Assembly: GCF_021379005.1 (NCBI RefSeq)
Contig: NZ_CP075171.1
Coordinates: 434,001-498,000, forward strand
Direction: 5' to 3'
From: Leptodesmis sichuanensis A121
GTDB taxonomy: Bacteria > Cyanobacteriota > Cyanobacteriia > Leptolyngbyales > Leptolyngbyaceae
DNA: 64,000 nucleotides
Shown: piece after piece, positions 29,884 through 38,965 of the stretch
Numbering within the stretch: position 1 is the stretch's first letter
Layout of the letters: each line of letters starts with the position of its first letter
The notes under the pieces: generated by a model
The model's database searches: none
Told to the model about the DNA's origin: nothing
What the model saw: the letters and a program-made list of their open reading frames with translations, nothing else
Program-made: the position numbers and the translations under genes

Positions 29884-29896
29884 GTGACGATTCATC

Positions 29897-29905
29897 AGCA
29901 TAACA
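29897..29905 (-). promoter_or_regulatory. possible extended -10 of tRNA-Val
   Basis: On the minus strand TGTTATGCT (TGn plus TATGCT) lies 13 bases before the mature tRNA 5' end, a spacing that fits a short leader. No good -35 at 17 bp is seen. Confidence 0.3.
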
Positions 29906-30050
29906 CAGTATGGATCGAGGCGATCGCAAAACTCAATTCTCAGCAACTTTTTTAAGAGTTAGGCGATTGGCGAAAAAACTTGCTTCAGTTTTTCAGAGTT
30001 GGGCTTAAATAAAAGAGAACTCTGCCGCGCAGAGACCAAAGGAGTGAAAG

Positions 30051-30602
30051 ATGCACCATTTCAAAAAGTGTTCTATGGATAAACCAATGGCATATCTCTG
30101 GAGTGGCGGATGTGTTGCATTAGGCAGTGTGGCGCTGGCTACTAGCTTCGCTCTCGGTTCGCCATCCTCTGCTCAAGCACAGGCCGCTTACGGAAGCTAC
30201 ATTGGGGCAGGCCCTTCTTTTGGGCTATCCGGTGGAGATAACAACCAGTCTGAAACTTCCGGTTCTTTCGCGGTTCGTTATAAGCTGCTCAGAGCACCTC
30301 TTTCGATCAGAACTCAGGTGCTGGTTGGCAGTACTGGAACGGCGGTGGTTCCTACTCTGTCCTACGATTACCCGCTGGATTGGCAAACTGACCTTTACAT
30401 TGGTGCTGGGGCTTCAGTGGTACGTGGTGGAAATACCCCCATTGGCAATAAAAGTAGTTTTGTGATTCAGCCAGGGGTCGATTATGTCATGCCTTATAGC
30501 CGCTGGGTGTTATACGGAAATGCCATTATTTCGTTTGACGGCTATGAAAATAATGGGGGTGCAGGCTTCTCAATCCAGGGAGGGGCTGGTCTGAGGTTTT
30601 AA
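30051..30602 (+). CDS. secreted beta-barrel-like outer membrane protein
   Basis: The 183-residue protein has a signal peptide with hydrophobic core about residues 14-36 and likely cleavage after AQA (SSAQAQA-AYGSY). The mature part alternates Gly/Ser-rich turns with amphipathic strands and ends in phenylalanine (GAGLRF), as in small outer-membrane beta-barrels. AGGAG seven bases upstream fixes the ATG at 30051. No named family is recognised. A strong terminator follows. Confidence 0.78.
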   Translation: MHHFKKCSMDKPMAYLWSGGCVALGSVALATSFALGSPSSAQAQAAYGSYIGAGPSFGLSGGDNNQSETSGSFAVRYKLLRAPLSIRTQVLVGSTGTAVVPTLSYDYPLDWQTDLYIGAGASVVRGGNTPIGNKSSFVIQPGVDYVMPYSRWVLYGNAIISFDGYENNGGAGFSIQGGAGLRF

Positions 30603-30651
30603 GCCTTCCTGAGGGGTTGACTCAATTCCGGATCACAGTATTGCTAAGCCA

Positions 30652-30681
30652 GGTTCTGGAAGCTTTTCCGGAGCCTTTTTT
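30652..30681 (+). terminator. rho-independent terminator of the beta-barrel gene
   Basis: GGTTCTGGAA pairs with TTCCGGAGCC (ten pairs, two G-T) around the loop GCTT and is followed by six T residues. Confidence 0.9.
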
Positions 30682-30914
30682 GCAGGGAAATGTTCGCGTC
30701 TCTTCCTATCTGTGACTTTGATCACATTCAAAATGGGCTTGCAGGCTGCGATAGACTGTAATTTCGATTACCAGGGCTGGGATTTTTCCATCAACTGATT
30801 CCGTGATTTCTCGCAAGCCATTACGTTAGAACGATCACCTTGCTAAAGCACGATCGTCACTCTGTTCAGCGGCAGATCGGAGGATAGTAAGATAGTCCTG
30901 ACTTCGGTACAAGC

Positions 30915-31082
30915 ATGAAAATTCGCATCCAATTTGATCCGAATCAATCCCGAAATCTACTCATCCGGTTATTCTCTAATGCTAGAGATACTGAGGTTGA
31001 GATTCAATCTCATGCAACTTCCCCATCGGGAGCAGCAATTTCTAACTTGATTGAACTAGAGATTCTGATGCGGCCTGCTTAA
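30915..31082 (+). CDS. small protein of unknown function (55 aa)
   Basis: A 55-residue frame starts M-K-I-R-I-Q-F-D-P-N and ends E-I-L-M-R-P-A. It reads as a small alpha/beta protein with charged and hydrophobic residues alternating. No ribosome binding site is obvious and I recognise no family. The third copy of the 71-bp palindromic repeat begins four bases after its stop. Confidence 0.42.
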   Translation: MKIRIQFDPNQSRNLLIRLFSNARDTEVEIQSHATSPSGAAISNLIELEILMRPA

Positions 31083-31085
31083 GTG

Positions 31086-31156
31086 AAACTAGATCCAGCT
31101 AGAAACCTGGAGTTTTCCGATCAGAGAAACTACGGTTCTGGACTTGGACAAGGTTT
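31086..31156 (+). repeat. 71-bp palindromic dispersed repeat, copy 3
   Basis: Same length, ends and core as the copies at 7343-7413 and 8915-8985, with a few substitutions (GATCCAG for AGTCCAG on the left, CTACGG for CTCCGG on the right). It separates the 55-residue frame from the convergent cupin gene. Confidence 0.85.
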
Positions 31157-31168
31157 CAATGCTCTCAT

Positions 31169-31561
31169 TCACTTACTTGGAGCATCCTCAAACCGGATAA
31201 TATCGTCTTCTCCCAGGTACTCGCCGTTCTGTACCTCAATCATCACCAGAGGAATCACGCCTGGATTCTCAACTCGATGGGGTGTTCCCATTGGCACATA
31301 GGTTGATTGCTTCTGCAACAGGATCGTTTCTTGGCCATTGCACACCACTCTGGCAGTGCCAGACACAACGACCCAATGTTCGCTGCGATGGTAATGCATT
31401 TGAGTACTGATGTGCTGACCCGGTGACAATTCAATCCGGTTAATTCGGTACTGTTTTCCCTCTTCCAAAACAGTTACTGTGCCCCAGGGGCGAACTCGAG
31501 TGATGTCTGCGTCTGGAGATTGGGAATGCAGCAGGGTGGAGCTGTTAAAAGTATCAACCAT
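31169..31561 (-). CDS. cupin protein, ManC/GMP C-terminal type
   Basis: The 130-residue single cupin domain resembles the mannose-6-phosphate isomerase domain found at the C-terminus of ManC: 'RPWGTVTVLEEGKQYRINRIELSPGQHISTQMHYHRSEHWVVVSGTARV', then 'VPMGTPHRVENPG' and 'MIEVQNGEYLGEDDIIRFED'. Metal ligands are the HYHRSEH histidines/glutamate and the PHRVEN histidine. It lacks the guanylyltransferase domain, so it may be a stand-alone isomerase for nucleotide-sugar synthesis or a sugar-binding cupin. Confidence 0.88.
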   Translation of the reverse strand: MVDTFNSSTLLHSQSPDADITRVRPWGTVTVLEEGKQYRINRIELSPGQHISTQMHYHRSEHWVVVSGTARVVCNGQETILLQKQSTYVPMGTPHRVENPGVIPLVMIEVQNGEYLGEDDIIRFEDAPSK

Positions 31562-31646
31562 ATCCGACGTCCACAGGGTGTTTCTTCTAGCTTACTATTC
31601 CCTTTGGGTTGAATAATTTCCCGGAAATCATGAAATTTTGATAATT

Positions 31647-32330
31647 CTATTGAACAACCTGGTTGGGAAAGTCTTTCTGGAACTGGTCGCGGGTAATGGG
31701 ATATTCCAGCATCAGTCCCTCACCTCCCAAAGTTTCCAGAGGTTTGCCCGCGATCGATAACCAGACCTTGGCCTCAGGATCAGAACTGGTTGCGGTGTAA
31801 ATCACCTGGGCCACTCTCCCAATCATGGATGCACTGCCACCGCCTTTTTGGAACTCAGGGGATAGATCGACATGAACGCCATCCGGTTTCATCGTTACAC
31901 TTCGTAGCGTGGTGCCTGCAGGAATGGTGGTACTGGCATCGGGATTGACTGGACCTGCCAGGAGTTGATTAAGAGCCGCTTGCATTCCGATCTCCAAGTT
32001 ACTGGGAACCGTTCCTTGAATAGGAGTTGGCACCAGTTGCCAGCGATCGCCCACTGGCTTTAACCAATAAACCTGCGGTGAATGGTCTGCAGGGGCAGGA
32101 GCAGGACTAGATGGAGACGCTTTGCTGGCATCCGGAGTAGCAGGCAAGGCAGGTGGCCTGGACTCTTCGTTGGGTTGTCCCTGTTGAGCCTGATGCGTGG
32201 CGTTGGGGCCAATGTGATTTGGCTGGTGAGTAGTCCACCAGGCGATCGCGCTTCCAACTCCGATCGCTAAGGCTGAAACACCCGCAACTACAGCCAGGGG
32301 AATTGAACGACGGGGTTGTTGGTCTTGCAT
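31647..32330 (-). CDS. GerMN-domain membrane-anchored protein
   Basis: The 227-residue protein has an N-terminal anchor helix (about 11-31), a Pro/Ser/Ala-rich linker (to about 85) and a GerMN domain: 'VYWLKPVGDRWQLVPTPIQ', 'ALNQLLAGPV', 'GTTLRSVTMKPDGVHVDLSPEFQ' and 'QVIYTATSSDPEAKVWLSIAGKPLETLGGEGL'. The domain is named after spore germination proteins but is widespread on cell surfaces of non-sporulating bacteria, including cyanobacteria, with an unknown extracytoplasmic role. Confidence 0.88.
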   Translation of the reverse strand: MQDQQPRRSIPLAVVAGVSALAIGVGSAIAWWTTHQPNHIGPNATHQAQQGQPNEESRPPALPATPDASKASPSSPAPAPADHSPQVYWLKPVGDRWQLVPTPIQGTVPSNLEIGMQAALNQLLAGPVNPDASTTIPAGTTLRSVTMKPDGVHVDLSPEFQKGGGSASMIGRVAQVIYTATSSDPEAKVWLSIAGKPLETLGGEGLMLEYPITRDQFQKDFPNQVVQ

Positions 32331-32496
32331 CGTAAAACTCCTCCTGAGAACTGCGAGAAACTATGCCAGTGTAATAGATCTACCCCGACCTGAAAAAGTT
32401 TCAGAGGAAAGCTAAACAACCAGGGCAGAAGTAAGGGCGCAGCGATCGCTGATCGACCTCTGTCATCAAGCAAACCCCTATACCGAATGCTATACC

Positions 32497-33393
32497 CTAG
32501 AGCCTTAAACCAGCGGGAAGTTGCAGAAATCCGGCAAGCTCCAGTCGTCCGTCGTTGATGCTGGCTTTGAGAATTTTGGCCCTGACGTTGAGTAAGGCAG
32601 CGTAGCGTTTGACATCGAGTTGCTCAGCTAACTGATCGGCAAAGTTACGGGCTGCTTCAGCCGTCAGCGGTTGCCCATTCAGGGTGATGGTGGGATCGAT
32701 GAAGCGGATCCGGCGTTGCTCCAAAATGTCAAATCCCGTTTCTGCCCGGATTTTGAGCACTGCCGAAGTTTTCAGATCGACGATTTCTGCCTGTACAGAA
32801 ACTCGTTGATTCGGTAAAAATTCGACTTTCGGATCCTGGATCCGGTACTGGTCAATTCGGGTGCGAATTTGTTCCAGTCTGCTGGGCTGTCTGGGCTGCT
32901 CCGGTTGGTTTTGCTCTGGTTGTTTGGGTGACTCCGAGGGGGGTTCCGGTTGGGCCGGTTGGTTATCTTGCTGACGATCGCGGCTGTCGATCAACCGTTG
33001 AATCGCATCAGCAACGACCTTTGACTTCAGTGCCCGGATGACATCTTCTTTCGTAACCACAATCTTAGCGGCAACCCCCAATGGTCGCTGCAACACGACT
33101 CTGGTTGGACGACCAAATAGCTGACGACGCTCGACATCAATCGGATCGGTTTCTACCTCGATCGTGTCAATCCGCACGTCCTCCACCGGAAAAAAGCCCC
33201 GTCCGGCAATCCGAATTTTGTCGATCTTGCCGTTCGCCACATTGAAGACAGGGGCGTTATCGATGCGCACTTTCAGCACTTCCACCTGCTTGAACTGCGA
33301 TCGAATGCTACTTTCGGCAATTTTGTCAGCCGCAAAGTTAGCGGGAGACAGCACGCTGATCAGGCTGGAGAGGATAAGGATGAAGATTTCCAT
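32497..33393 (-). CDS. DUF2993 / LmeA-like lipid-binding protein
   Basis: The 298-residue protein begins with a hydrophobic stretch (IFILILSSLISVLSPANFA) likely to act as signal or anchor. The DUF2993 pattern follows: 'QVEVLKVRIDNAPVFNVANGKIDKIRIAGRGFFP', 'VEDVRIDTIEVETDPIDVERRQL', and the C-terminal 'ILKASINDGRLELAGFLQLPAGLRL'. A Gln/Pro/Glu-rich linker sits at about 135-165. The family is named for mycobacterial LmeA, which binds phospholipids; in cyanobacteria its job is unknown. Confidence 0.86.
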   Translation of the reverse strand: MEIFILILSSLISVLSPANFAADKIAESSIRSQFKQVEVLKVRIDNAPVFNVANGKIDKIRIAGRGFFPVEDVRIDTIEVETDPIDVERRQLFGRPTRVVLQRPLGVAAKIVVTKEDVIRALKSKVVADAIQRLIDSRDRQQDNQPAQPEPPSESPKQPEQNQPEQPRQPSRLEQIRTRIDQYRIQDPKVEFLPNQRVSVQAEIVDLKTSAVLKIRAETGFDILEQRRIRFIDPTITLNGQPLTAEAARNFADQLAEQLDVKRYAALLNVRAKILKASINDGRLELAGFLQLPAGLRL

Positions 33394-33514
33394 AGGGATT
33401 TTGGATGTTAGATTTTGGATTGGGTCGGAAAAGGTGGATAGTGGATGGTGAATAGCGGCTAGTTTTGAGCTTTCCGTTTTCAGATCGGAATTACCGCTCT
33501 GCTCACCCGGCCCA

Positions 33515-35362
33515 TCACCTGTTCACCCCATCACCCTCTTCACCTGCAATCCACTGGCTGAGAGTAGATACTACCTTTTCCAGGGGAAGTTCCTGAGTTT
33601 CGCGGGTGGCACGCTTCACGACTTCGACTTTACCATCCTTAAGAGATTTTCCGGTAACAATTCGGAAAGGAATCCCAACTAAATCCGCATCCTTAAATTT
33701 GACTCCGGCCCGTTCGTTGCGATCGTCCAGCAGGGTTTCAATCCCGGCCTGGTTGAGTTGCTGATACAGGGTTTCGGCGGCTTGTACCTGGTCGGTATCA
33801 CTAACATTGGGGATGACAACAATCGCCTGGTAAGGAGCGATCGCCACAGGCCAGATAATCCCATCCTTGTCATGAGATTGCTCAACCGCAGCCTGTGCCA
33901 GACGAGATACGCCCACGCCGTAGCAACCCATCACTAAGGGAACGTCTTCACCTTGCTCGTTGGTGTAGGTGGCTCCCAAAGCAGCAGAGTATTTCGTGCC
34001 CAGTTGGAAAATATGACCAATTTCAATGCCTCTGGCGGTTTGCAGGCGCTGCTGGGGATCGTGGATGGCCCGATCGCCTGCGGTGGCCTTGCGCACATCC
34101 ACCATGTCGGGTAGCTGAAACTCTTTGCCCCAGTTCGCCCCAACGACGTGATACCCTGACTCGTCCGCCCCAGTGACGAAATTTTTCAGGTCAACCGCTG
34201 TTTTATCCACCAGTCTGAGAAATTTGGGGGCAACTCGACCTGCAGCTTGCCTGCCAACGGGAGCGGGTTTGGCAGGCTTGATGTAACTGTCTGCCAGATT
34301 GGGAGCCATGTAGCCCAGCGGTAAGGGTTTGGCGGCCCATTTTTCTTGAGCGGCAGCATCAGGGACGGTGAGGGCAAGAACGGTCTTAGCGCTGTAGTTA
34401 CCTGCCCGTTTCACCAATTCGTTTTGCAACTTCACCTCATTTACGTCCTGATCCCCACGAATGCTGACCAGCACCAGTACCGTCATGCCATTGTCATAGA
34501 CGGCCTGATACAACACATTCTTGACCACACAACTGGCTGGACATTTGAGGAACTTACACAGTTGTTCGATCGTTTCCGTGCCAGGGGTTTCCCGTTTCTC
34601 ATAGTTCTTAAAGGGAGAGGGTTCTGCCTCAGGGGGTAGGGAGGTCGCTTTTTCCACGTTCGCCGCATACTGACCATCTTCGGTGTAGAGAATTTCATCT
34701 TCTCCAGCATCGGCCAGCACCATAAACTCTTGCGAGCCAGAACCACCGATCGTGCCAGAATCTGCTTCTACCGCCCGAAATACCACTCCCGAGCGCCGCA
34801 GGATATTGCGATACGCCTGATCCATCTTCTGATAGGTCAGTTTCATCCCGGCTTCATCGGCATCAAAGGAGTAGGCATCTTTCATGATGAATTCCCGACC
34901 GCGCATGAGGCCGAAGCGGGGACGAATTTCATCCCGGAACTTGGTTTGAATTTGATACAGGTTAATCGGCAATTGACGGTAGGAACGGATCATGTCACGG
35001 GCGATCGCGGTAATCACTTCTTCATGGGTTGGCCCCAGTCCCATTTCTCGTTCCTGGCGATCGACCAGGGCAAACATGATGCCTTCTGCTTTTGTGTAGG
35101 TATCCCAGCGACCGGACTCTCGCCACAACTCCGCAGGTTGCAATTGGGGCAACAGACATTCCTGGGCACCAGCAGCATTCATCTCTTCCCGCACGATCTG
35201 AGATACCTTTTGCAACACTCGCCACATCAACGGCAAATAGGCATAAACTCCACTGGCAACGCGCCGAATGTAGCCTGCTCGCAGCAGCAACTTATGGCTA
35301 GGAATTTCCGCTTCCGCTGGATCTTCTCGCAAAGTGACAAACAGCATCTGAGACAGTCGCAT
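33515..35362 (-). CDS. proS: prolyl-tRNA synthetase, bacterial type
   Basis: The 615-residue class II synthetase charges tRNA-Pro. It has motif 2 ('[26 protein letters not shown]'), the YbaK-like editing insertion (about 230-390: '[19 protein letters not shown]'), motif 3 ('[18 protein letters not shown]') and the anticodon-binding C-domain. Full length for the bacterial form, with no oddities. It is followed on the same strand by the DUF2993 gene after about 120 bp. Confidence 0.97.
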   Translation of the reverse strand: MRLSQMLFVTLREDPAEAEIPSHKLLLRAGYIRRVASGVYAYLPLMWRVLQKVSQIVREEMNAAGAQECLLPQLQPAELWRESGRWDTYTKAEGIMFALVDRQEREMGLGPTHEEVITAIARDMIRSYRQLPINLYQIQTKFRDEIRPRFGLMRGREFIMKDAYSFDADEAGMKLTYQKMDQAYRNILRRSGVVFRAVEADSGTIGGSGSQEFMVLADAGEDEILYTEDGQYAANVEKATSLPPEAEPSPFKNYEKRETPGTETIEQLCKFLKCPASCVVKNVLYQAVYDNGMTVLVLVSIRGDQDVNEVKLQNELVKRAGNYSAKTVLALTVPDAAAQEKWAAKPLPLGYMAPNLADSYIKPAKPAPVGRQAAGRVAPKFLRLVDKTAVDLKNFVTGADESGYHVVGANWGKEFQLPDMVDVRKATAGDRAIHDPQQRLQTARGIEIGHIFQLGTKYSAALGATYTNEQGEDVPLVMGCYGVGVSRLAQAAVEQSHDKDGIIWPVAIAPYQAIVVIPNVSDTDQVQAAETLYQQLNQAGIETLLDDRNERAGVKFKDADLVGIPFRIVTGKSLKDGKVEVVKRATRETQELPLEKVVSTLSQWIAGEEGDGVNR

Positions 35363-35445
35363 TGCCCGTTCCTTTGAGTCTGGTTAAACTGCTTTCTCAG
35401 TCTAAGGCACGAGTAGAACAACTAACAGTGATGGCGACGAAGATA

Positions 35446-36894
35446 TTAGGGGGAGGGGAGTAAGCCCTGACGGAAGGCGGCCATTTGTTGGGGGTTGGCG
35501 GTCAGGTTGGTAGCCAGCACTTCAACCAGTTGTGCCTGGGAAAGGTGAGGCTGCTGAGTCAGCGTGCGCTTGACAATTACGGATGCGATCGGTCCGATGG
35601 ACTTAGCAAGTTCTAATTCACAGCGCTTAATAAAAGCCGGATCGGGCATCGAGATCGGTTGCTGGGGCATGTGAGGCGCGATCGTAGCGCCCTGAGTGGC
35701 ACTGGCGGAAACAGGCGTATCCGGTTTGCGAGCCTGCATTATCCGGTCAGCCTGCTCTCGAAAGCGCGATCGCTGCAGCTCTGGTACATAGGTTGCCAGT
35801 TGCTCAATCGCCTCAGAGGCATCCAGAACGTGCTCTAAAGTCTGGTTCACCAACACGGGAGCGATCGGGCCAATCAAAGTCATCAGCAGTTGTTCTAAAG
35901 ATTTTTGTAGCTCCACAGGCAAGGGGTTGATTTGCCGCTGACTGGGAGAAGAGTCCCTGTTCACGGTGGGGGGCAGAGTGGAAAATTGCTCGCTTCTGGA
36001 ATCAGTGGCCAGATACGGCACCGTCGGTACATCCAGAAGCACCGCAGGCAAATCTTTTTCCCTTCCCCCTAACATCTGCTGCAGAGCTTGTAAGGCTTCA
36101 AACGCATCCGTATAGCGCTGGCGATAGTCATACCGCACCATACGATCGAGGAAAGCCTCCAGTTCTGGATTGATGGAAATGCGATCGCGCATCAACACAC
36201 AGGAAATTTCTCCCGTTTCTGAATCTCTGGGAAAATCCTTGGGCCTGAGTCCTGTCAGGGCTTCCAGCGCCACCATACCGACCGCATAAACATCACTGCT
36301 GAAATGGGGTTTGAATGCCTGCTGCTCCGTTGGCATATATCCGGGAGAGCCGATCGCGACCGTGATACTGGTTGGCCCCAAATCTCCAATCGCTCGATCT
36401 CTGACCTGCTTCACCGCTCCAAAATCAATCAGAACAATCTTGCAATCACTGGAGCGTCGGATTAAATTGGCAGGTTTAATATCTCGATGAATGACGTGCT
36501 GCTGATGGACAAACGCTAATACTTGCAGAATGTCTTGCAGTAGCGCGATCGTGTAGGCTTCACTCAACTGCTGCCCGGGAACAATCTCGCGATTTAAGGG
36601 AATGCCATCAATATATTCCTGAGCCAGATAAAACTCTTGATTTTGCTCAAAGTGAGCCAGCAACCGGGGAATCTGATTATGAGATCCCAATCGATACAGG
36701 GTTTCCGCTTCCTGGTTGAAGAGGCGTTGAGCGGTTTCTAGATGGGCAGGATCGCTGACACTGGGCTTGAGCTGCTTGACCACACACAGGGGATGGCCAG
36801 GAAGGTGTAAATCATTCGCCAGAAACGTTTGGCCGAAACCTCCCCCCCCTAAATGCTTAATAATTTGATAGCGACCTGCCAGGGTTGTTTCCAT
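35446..36894 (-). CDS. Ser/Thr protein kinase with duplicated C-terminal module
   Basis: I start the gene at ATG 36894 (M-E-T-T-L-A-G-R-Y-Q), the usual N-terminus of cyanobacterial kinases; frame upstream of it is not protein-like. The 482-residue product has the Gly loop GGGGFGQTF (16-24), Lys40, HRDIKPANL (136-144) and DFG (157-159), so it should be active. The C-terminal region carries two copies of a ~50-residue helical module (SLEQLLMTLIGPIAPVLVNQTL and ELAKSIGPIASVIVKRTL), seen behind other cyanobacterial signalling domains. Substrate and signal unknown. Confidence 0.92.
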   Translation of the reverse strand: METTLAGRYQIIKHLGGGGFGQTFLANDLHLPGHPLCVVKQLKPSVSDPAHLETAQRLFNQEAETLYRLGSHNQIPRLLAHFEQNQEFYLAQEYIDGIPLNREIVPGQQLSEAYTIALLQDILQVLAFVHQQHVIHRDIKPANLIRRSSDCKIVLIDFGAVKQVRDRAIGDLGPTSITVAIGSPGYMPTEQQAFKPHFSSDVYAVGMVALEALTGLRPKDFPRDSETGEISCVLMRDRISINPELEAFLDRMVRYDYRQRYTDAFEALQALQQMLGGREKDLPAVLLDVPTVPYLATDSRSEQFSTLPPTVNRDSSPSQRQINPLPVELQKSLEQLLMTLIGPIAPVLVNQTLEHVLDASEAIEQLATYVPELQRSRFREQADRIMQARKPDTPVSASATQGATIAPHMPQQPISMPDPAFIKRCELELAKSIGPIASVIVKRTLTQQPHLSQAQLVEVLATNLTANPQQMAAFRQGLLPSP

Positions 36895-37354
36895 TGTCGC
36901 ACTGCGAGAGCAAAGTCTATCGATAATTGGCCTGTAACAATAGCCTGCCGCACCCCATCCCATTAACTTAATAGTAGGCAAATTTAACGGAAGAATCCAC
37001 AGCCTGCCATCAGGGGAACCAGAATGGCAGGATAGGCACGGCGTTGAGAGTATGTCACCTTTGCAGGACCTCATCCCCCAGCCCCTTCTCCCAGGTTGGG
37101 AGAAGGGGAGCCGAGCCATTTCAAAGTCCCTCTCCCAAGTTGGGAGAGGGATTTAGGGTGAGGGCAAAAGTGACATGCACCCACGGCGTTTTCCTTTGCC
37201 CATCCGACGTTTTTCCAATTTGCAAGAAGTCTAATGACGAATAAGAATAGCTTGCCAAGCACTGGGAGCAAGCCACCCAGGGTAATAATCAGCAGACCCA
37301 TTAAGAATTATTGCAGAAGCGGACGATCGCCCGTTCGCAAGACCTTTTGTCTAA
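36895..37354. other. repeat-bearing spacer between kinase and MFS genes
   Basis: About 460 bp without a credible gene. Its left part is the kinase promoter region; the centre is the CCCCTTCTCCC double-hairpin repeat (37070-37163). The rest shows nothing I can assign. Confidence 0.5.
37070..37163. repeat. double-hairpin cyanobacterial repeat (CCCCTTCTCCCA type)
   Basis: Two nearly perfect palindromes follow each other: CCCCTTCTCCCA with TGGGAGAAGGGG (37082-37108) and TCCCTCTCCCAA with TTGGGAGAGGGA (37127-37151). The flanks CTCATCCCC and TTTAGGGTGAGGG complete a unit that I recognise as widespread in filamentous cyanobacterial genomes. A fragment (ACCCCTCCCCTAGCCCCTTCC) occurs at 41690-41709. 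Confidence 0.8.
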
Positions 37355-38521
37355 TCAATGGTACTCAATAGAAACTCTTTTTATCCAAATTAGAAATGGA
37401 ATTGCTATTAACTGGAGCAATACAGAAAACACAATTAAAAGAGCGATTGAGCGATCGTACAACACTCCCATCAAGGCACTACCTAAAAACCAGGCGATGC
37501 CATACCCGGTATTGAAAATACCGTAAGCAGAACCACGACGTTCTGGTGACACCATGCCAGCGACTACTGCTTTTAAGATGGATTCTTGCGCTCCCATCCC
37601 AATGCCCCATAGCACCATGCCTATCACGGCAAAAGTAGATCCCCCTAAGAAGACAAGGGGGGCAAATCCTAAAGAAAATACGATCGCAATTATCAGGGTG
37701 GCAATTCCAATTCGATCAAACCAGTAACCAAAAGTCAATGCCGCGATCGCATCCACACCCATAGCCAGCGCGTAAAGTAGGGGAATCTGAGTCGGCTGAT
37801 TCAGTCCAGCCTGTTGCAGGTGAAAGGCAATCAACGGAAAATCGACAAACCCAGCGGCAATCAGGGCAACGGCAATCAGATAAATCCAAAAGCGACGCGG
37901 CAGTCCCTCTCCATGCAGATCTTGTGTAGTGGGTTCAAACTCACGCGGGTTGGGATAAACCCACTGACCGATCAACAGCACCACCAGCCCCAAAACCGCC
38001 GGAATCACGAGAATGGCAAACCCAGCCGGATAGCCTTTTTGCAGTGCCAGAACTGCCGTTACGAGCAACGGTCCCGAAACCGCCCCAATCTGATCCATTG
38101 CCTCATGGAGTCCAAAGCCAAACCCTTTGCCAACCCGGATGGCAGCATGGGATAGCAACACATCTCTGGGGGGAGTCCGAATTGCTTTGCCTGTGCGTTC
38201 GGCAATCATCAGTCCTGCCAGCACTTCCCAGCGACCAGCCAAAGCCATTAAGGGAACGACGACGGTGTTCACCACATAGCCTAAGGTCGTAATGCGCCAG
38301 TATTGTCGAGTGCGATCGCTGAGATAACCTGTGACCAGTCGTAAGCTATAGCCAATCAGTTCTCCAAATCCTGCCGTCAACCCCACAACCGTGCCGCTGG
38401 CTCCCAGTATTGCCAGATAAGCTCCAGAGATGCTGCGTGCTCCTTCATAGGTGGCATCGGCACAGAGACTGACAAATCCCAGTAACACGACAAATTTGAG
38501 GGCAGCACGAGATTTAGACAT
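37355..38521 (-). CDS. MFS transporter
   Basis: The 388-residue protein has about eleven to twelve hydrophobic helices. The motif between helices 2 and 3 reads GYLSDRTRQYWRIT, and 'ERTGKAIRTPPRDVLLSHAA' follows, a signature of a bacterial MFS subgroup found near metal and stress genes. 'GSAYGIFNTGYGIAWFLGSALMGVLYD' is in the C-terminal half. The substrate is unknown. It lies directly downstream of mop on the same strand, separated by a 25-bp palindrome. Confidence 0.88.
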   Translation of the reverse strand: MSKSRAALKFVVLLGFVSLCADATYEGARSISGAYLAILGASGTVVGLTAGFGELIGYSLRLVTGYLSDRTRQYWRITTLGYVVNTVVVPLMALAGRWEVLAGLMIAERTGKAIRTPPRDVLLSHAAIRVGKGFGFGLHEAMDQIGAVSGPLLVTAVLALQKGYPAGFAILVIPAVLGLVVLLIGQWVYPNPREFEPTTQDLHGEGLPRRFWIYLIAVALIAAGFVDFPLIAFHLQQAGLNQPTQIPLLYALAMGVDAIAALTFGYWFDRIGIATLIIAIVFSLGFAPLVFLGGSTFAVIGMVLWGIGMGAQESILKAVVAGMVSPERRGSAYGIFNTGYGIAWFLGSALMGVLYDRSIALLIVFSVLLQLIAIPFLIWIKRVSIEYH

Positions 38522-38555
38522 TGAAGATCCTGGTTATTGGTCTACTGCTTGCACT

Positions 38556-38578
38556 CAGGGGATAGCTTAACTATCCCC
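38556..38578. other. palindromic hairpin between mop and MFS genes
   Basis: AGGGGATAG and CTATCCCCT pair perfectly around CTTAA/TTAAG, with CTCAG/CTGAG-type bases extending the stem. There is no T-run, so it is a stability element or weak terminator rather than a classical terminator. Confidence 0.5.
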
Positions 38579-38592
38579 TGGACTGAGCCTGA

Positions 38593-38802
38593 TCAATCCA
38601 TTGCGATCATGACATCCGACGCTTTCACGACGGCATAGACTTCTTTGCCCTCTGCCAGTCCCAGTTTTTCGGCTGAAGACTTGGTAATCACTGCCACGAT
38701 CTCAATTCCTGGAGCTACTTCAACCGTTACTTCTGCATTCACAGCCCCAACCACTAGAGCTTTCACTTTACCCTTCAAAGCATTCCGTGCGCTAACTTCC
38801 AT
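38593..38802 (-). CDS. mop: molbindin-like TOBE (Mop) protein
   Basis: The 69-residue protein is a single TOBE/Mop domain: 'SARNALKGKVKALVVGAVNAEVTVEV' and 'VAVITKSSAEKLGLAEGKEVYAVVKASDVMIA', the classical molybdate-binding fold that assembles into hexamers and buffers or delivers molybdate. It is divergent from modA, sharing a 163-bp region with candidate operators, which fits joint control by molybdate. Confidence 0.95.
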   Translation of the reverse strand: MEVSARNALKGKVKALVVGAVNAEVTVEVAPGIEIVAVITKSSAEKLGLAEGKEVYAVVKASDVMIAMD

Positions 38803-38892
38803 TGTTTTAGAAACCTCATCGTTTTGAGTAAGCCAATTACTATTAGGTTCACAAATCTAACTCAGCAATTTGGATATCTGAGCTACAGAATC

Positions 38893-38943
38893 TTATGCAA
38901 AGATACTGGCATTATGCAAACAATACTTGCATCCAGGTGCAAA
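38893..38943. promoter_or_regulatory. candidate molybdate-operator repeats (mop/modA)
   Basis: TTATGCAAAGATACTGGCA (38893-38911) is followed immediately by TTATGCAAACAATACTTGCA (38912-38931), and a third TGCAAA lies at 38938. The second unit contains the inverted repeat TGCAA-N7-TTGCA. Position between divergent mop and modA suggests a regulator site, plausibly for the HTH protein at 41719; that link is inferred. Confidence 0.55.
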
Positions 38944-38965
38944 TTTGTGAAGGATTTGTCAGGAA

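Noticed and set aside
36895-37119. N-terminal extension of the Ser/Thr kinase
   Set aside because: It includes repeat-derived sequence (37070 onward) and lacks protein-like features; M-E-T-T-L-A-G-R-Y-Q at 36894 matches the usual kinase start.
37070-37163. CRISPR-like repeat
   Set aside because: Two palindromes with different arms, no regular spacers, and no cas gene nearby; it is a hairpin repeat.
38556-38578. Rho-independent terminator of mop
   Set aside because: The stem is perfect but no T-run follows on either strand, so I list it only as a palindrome.
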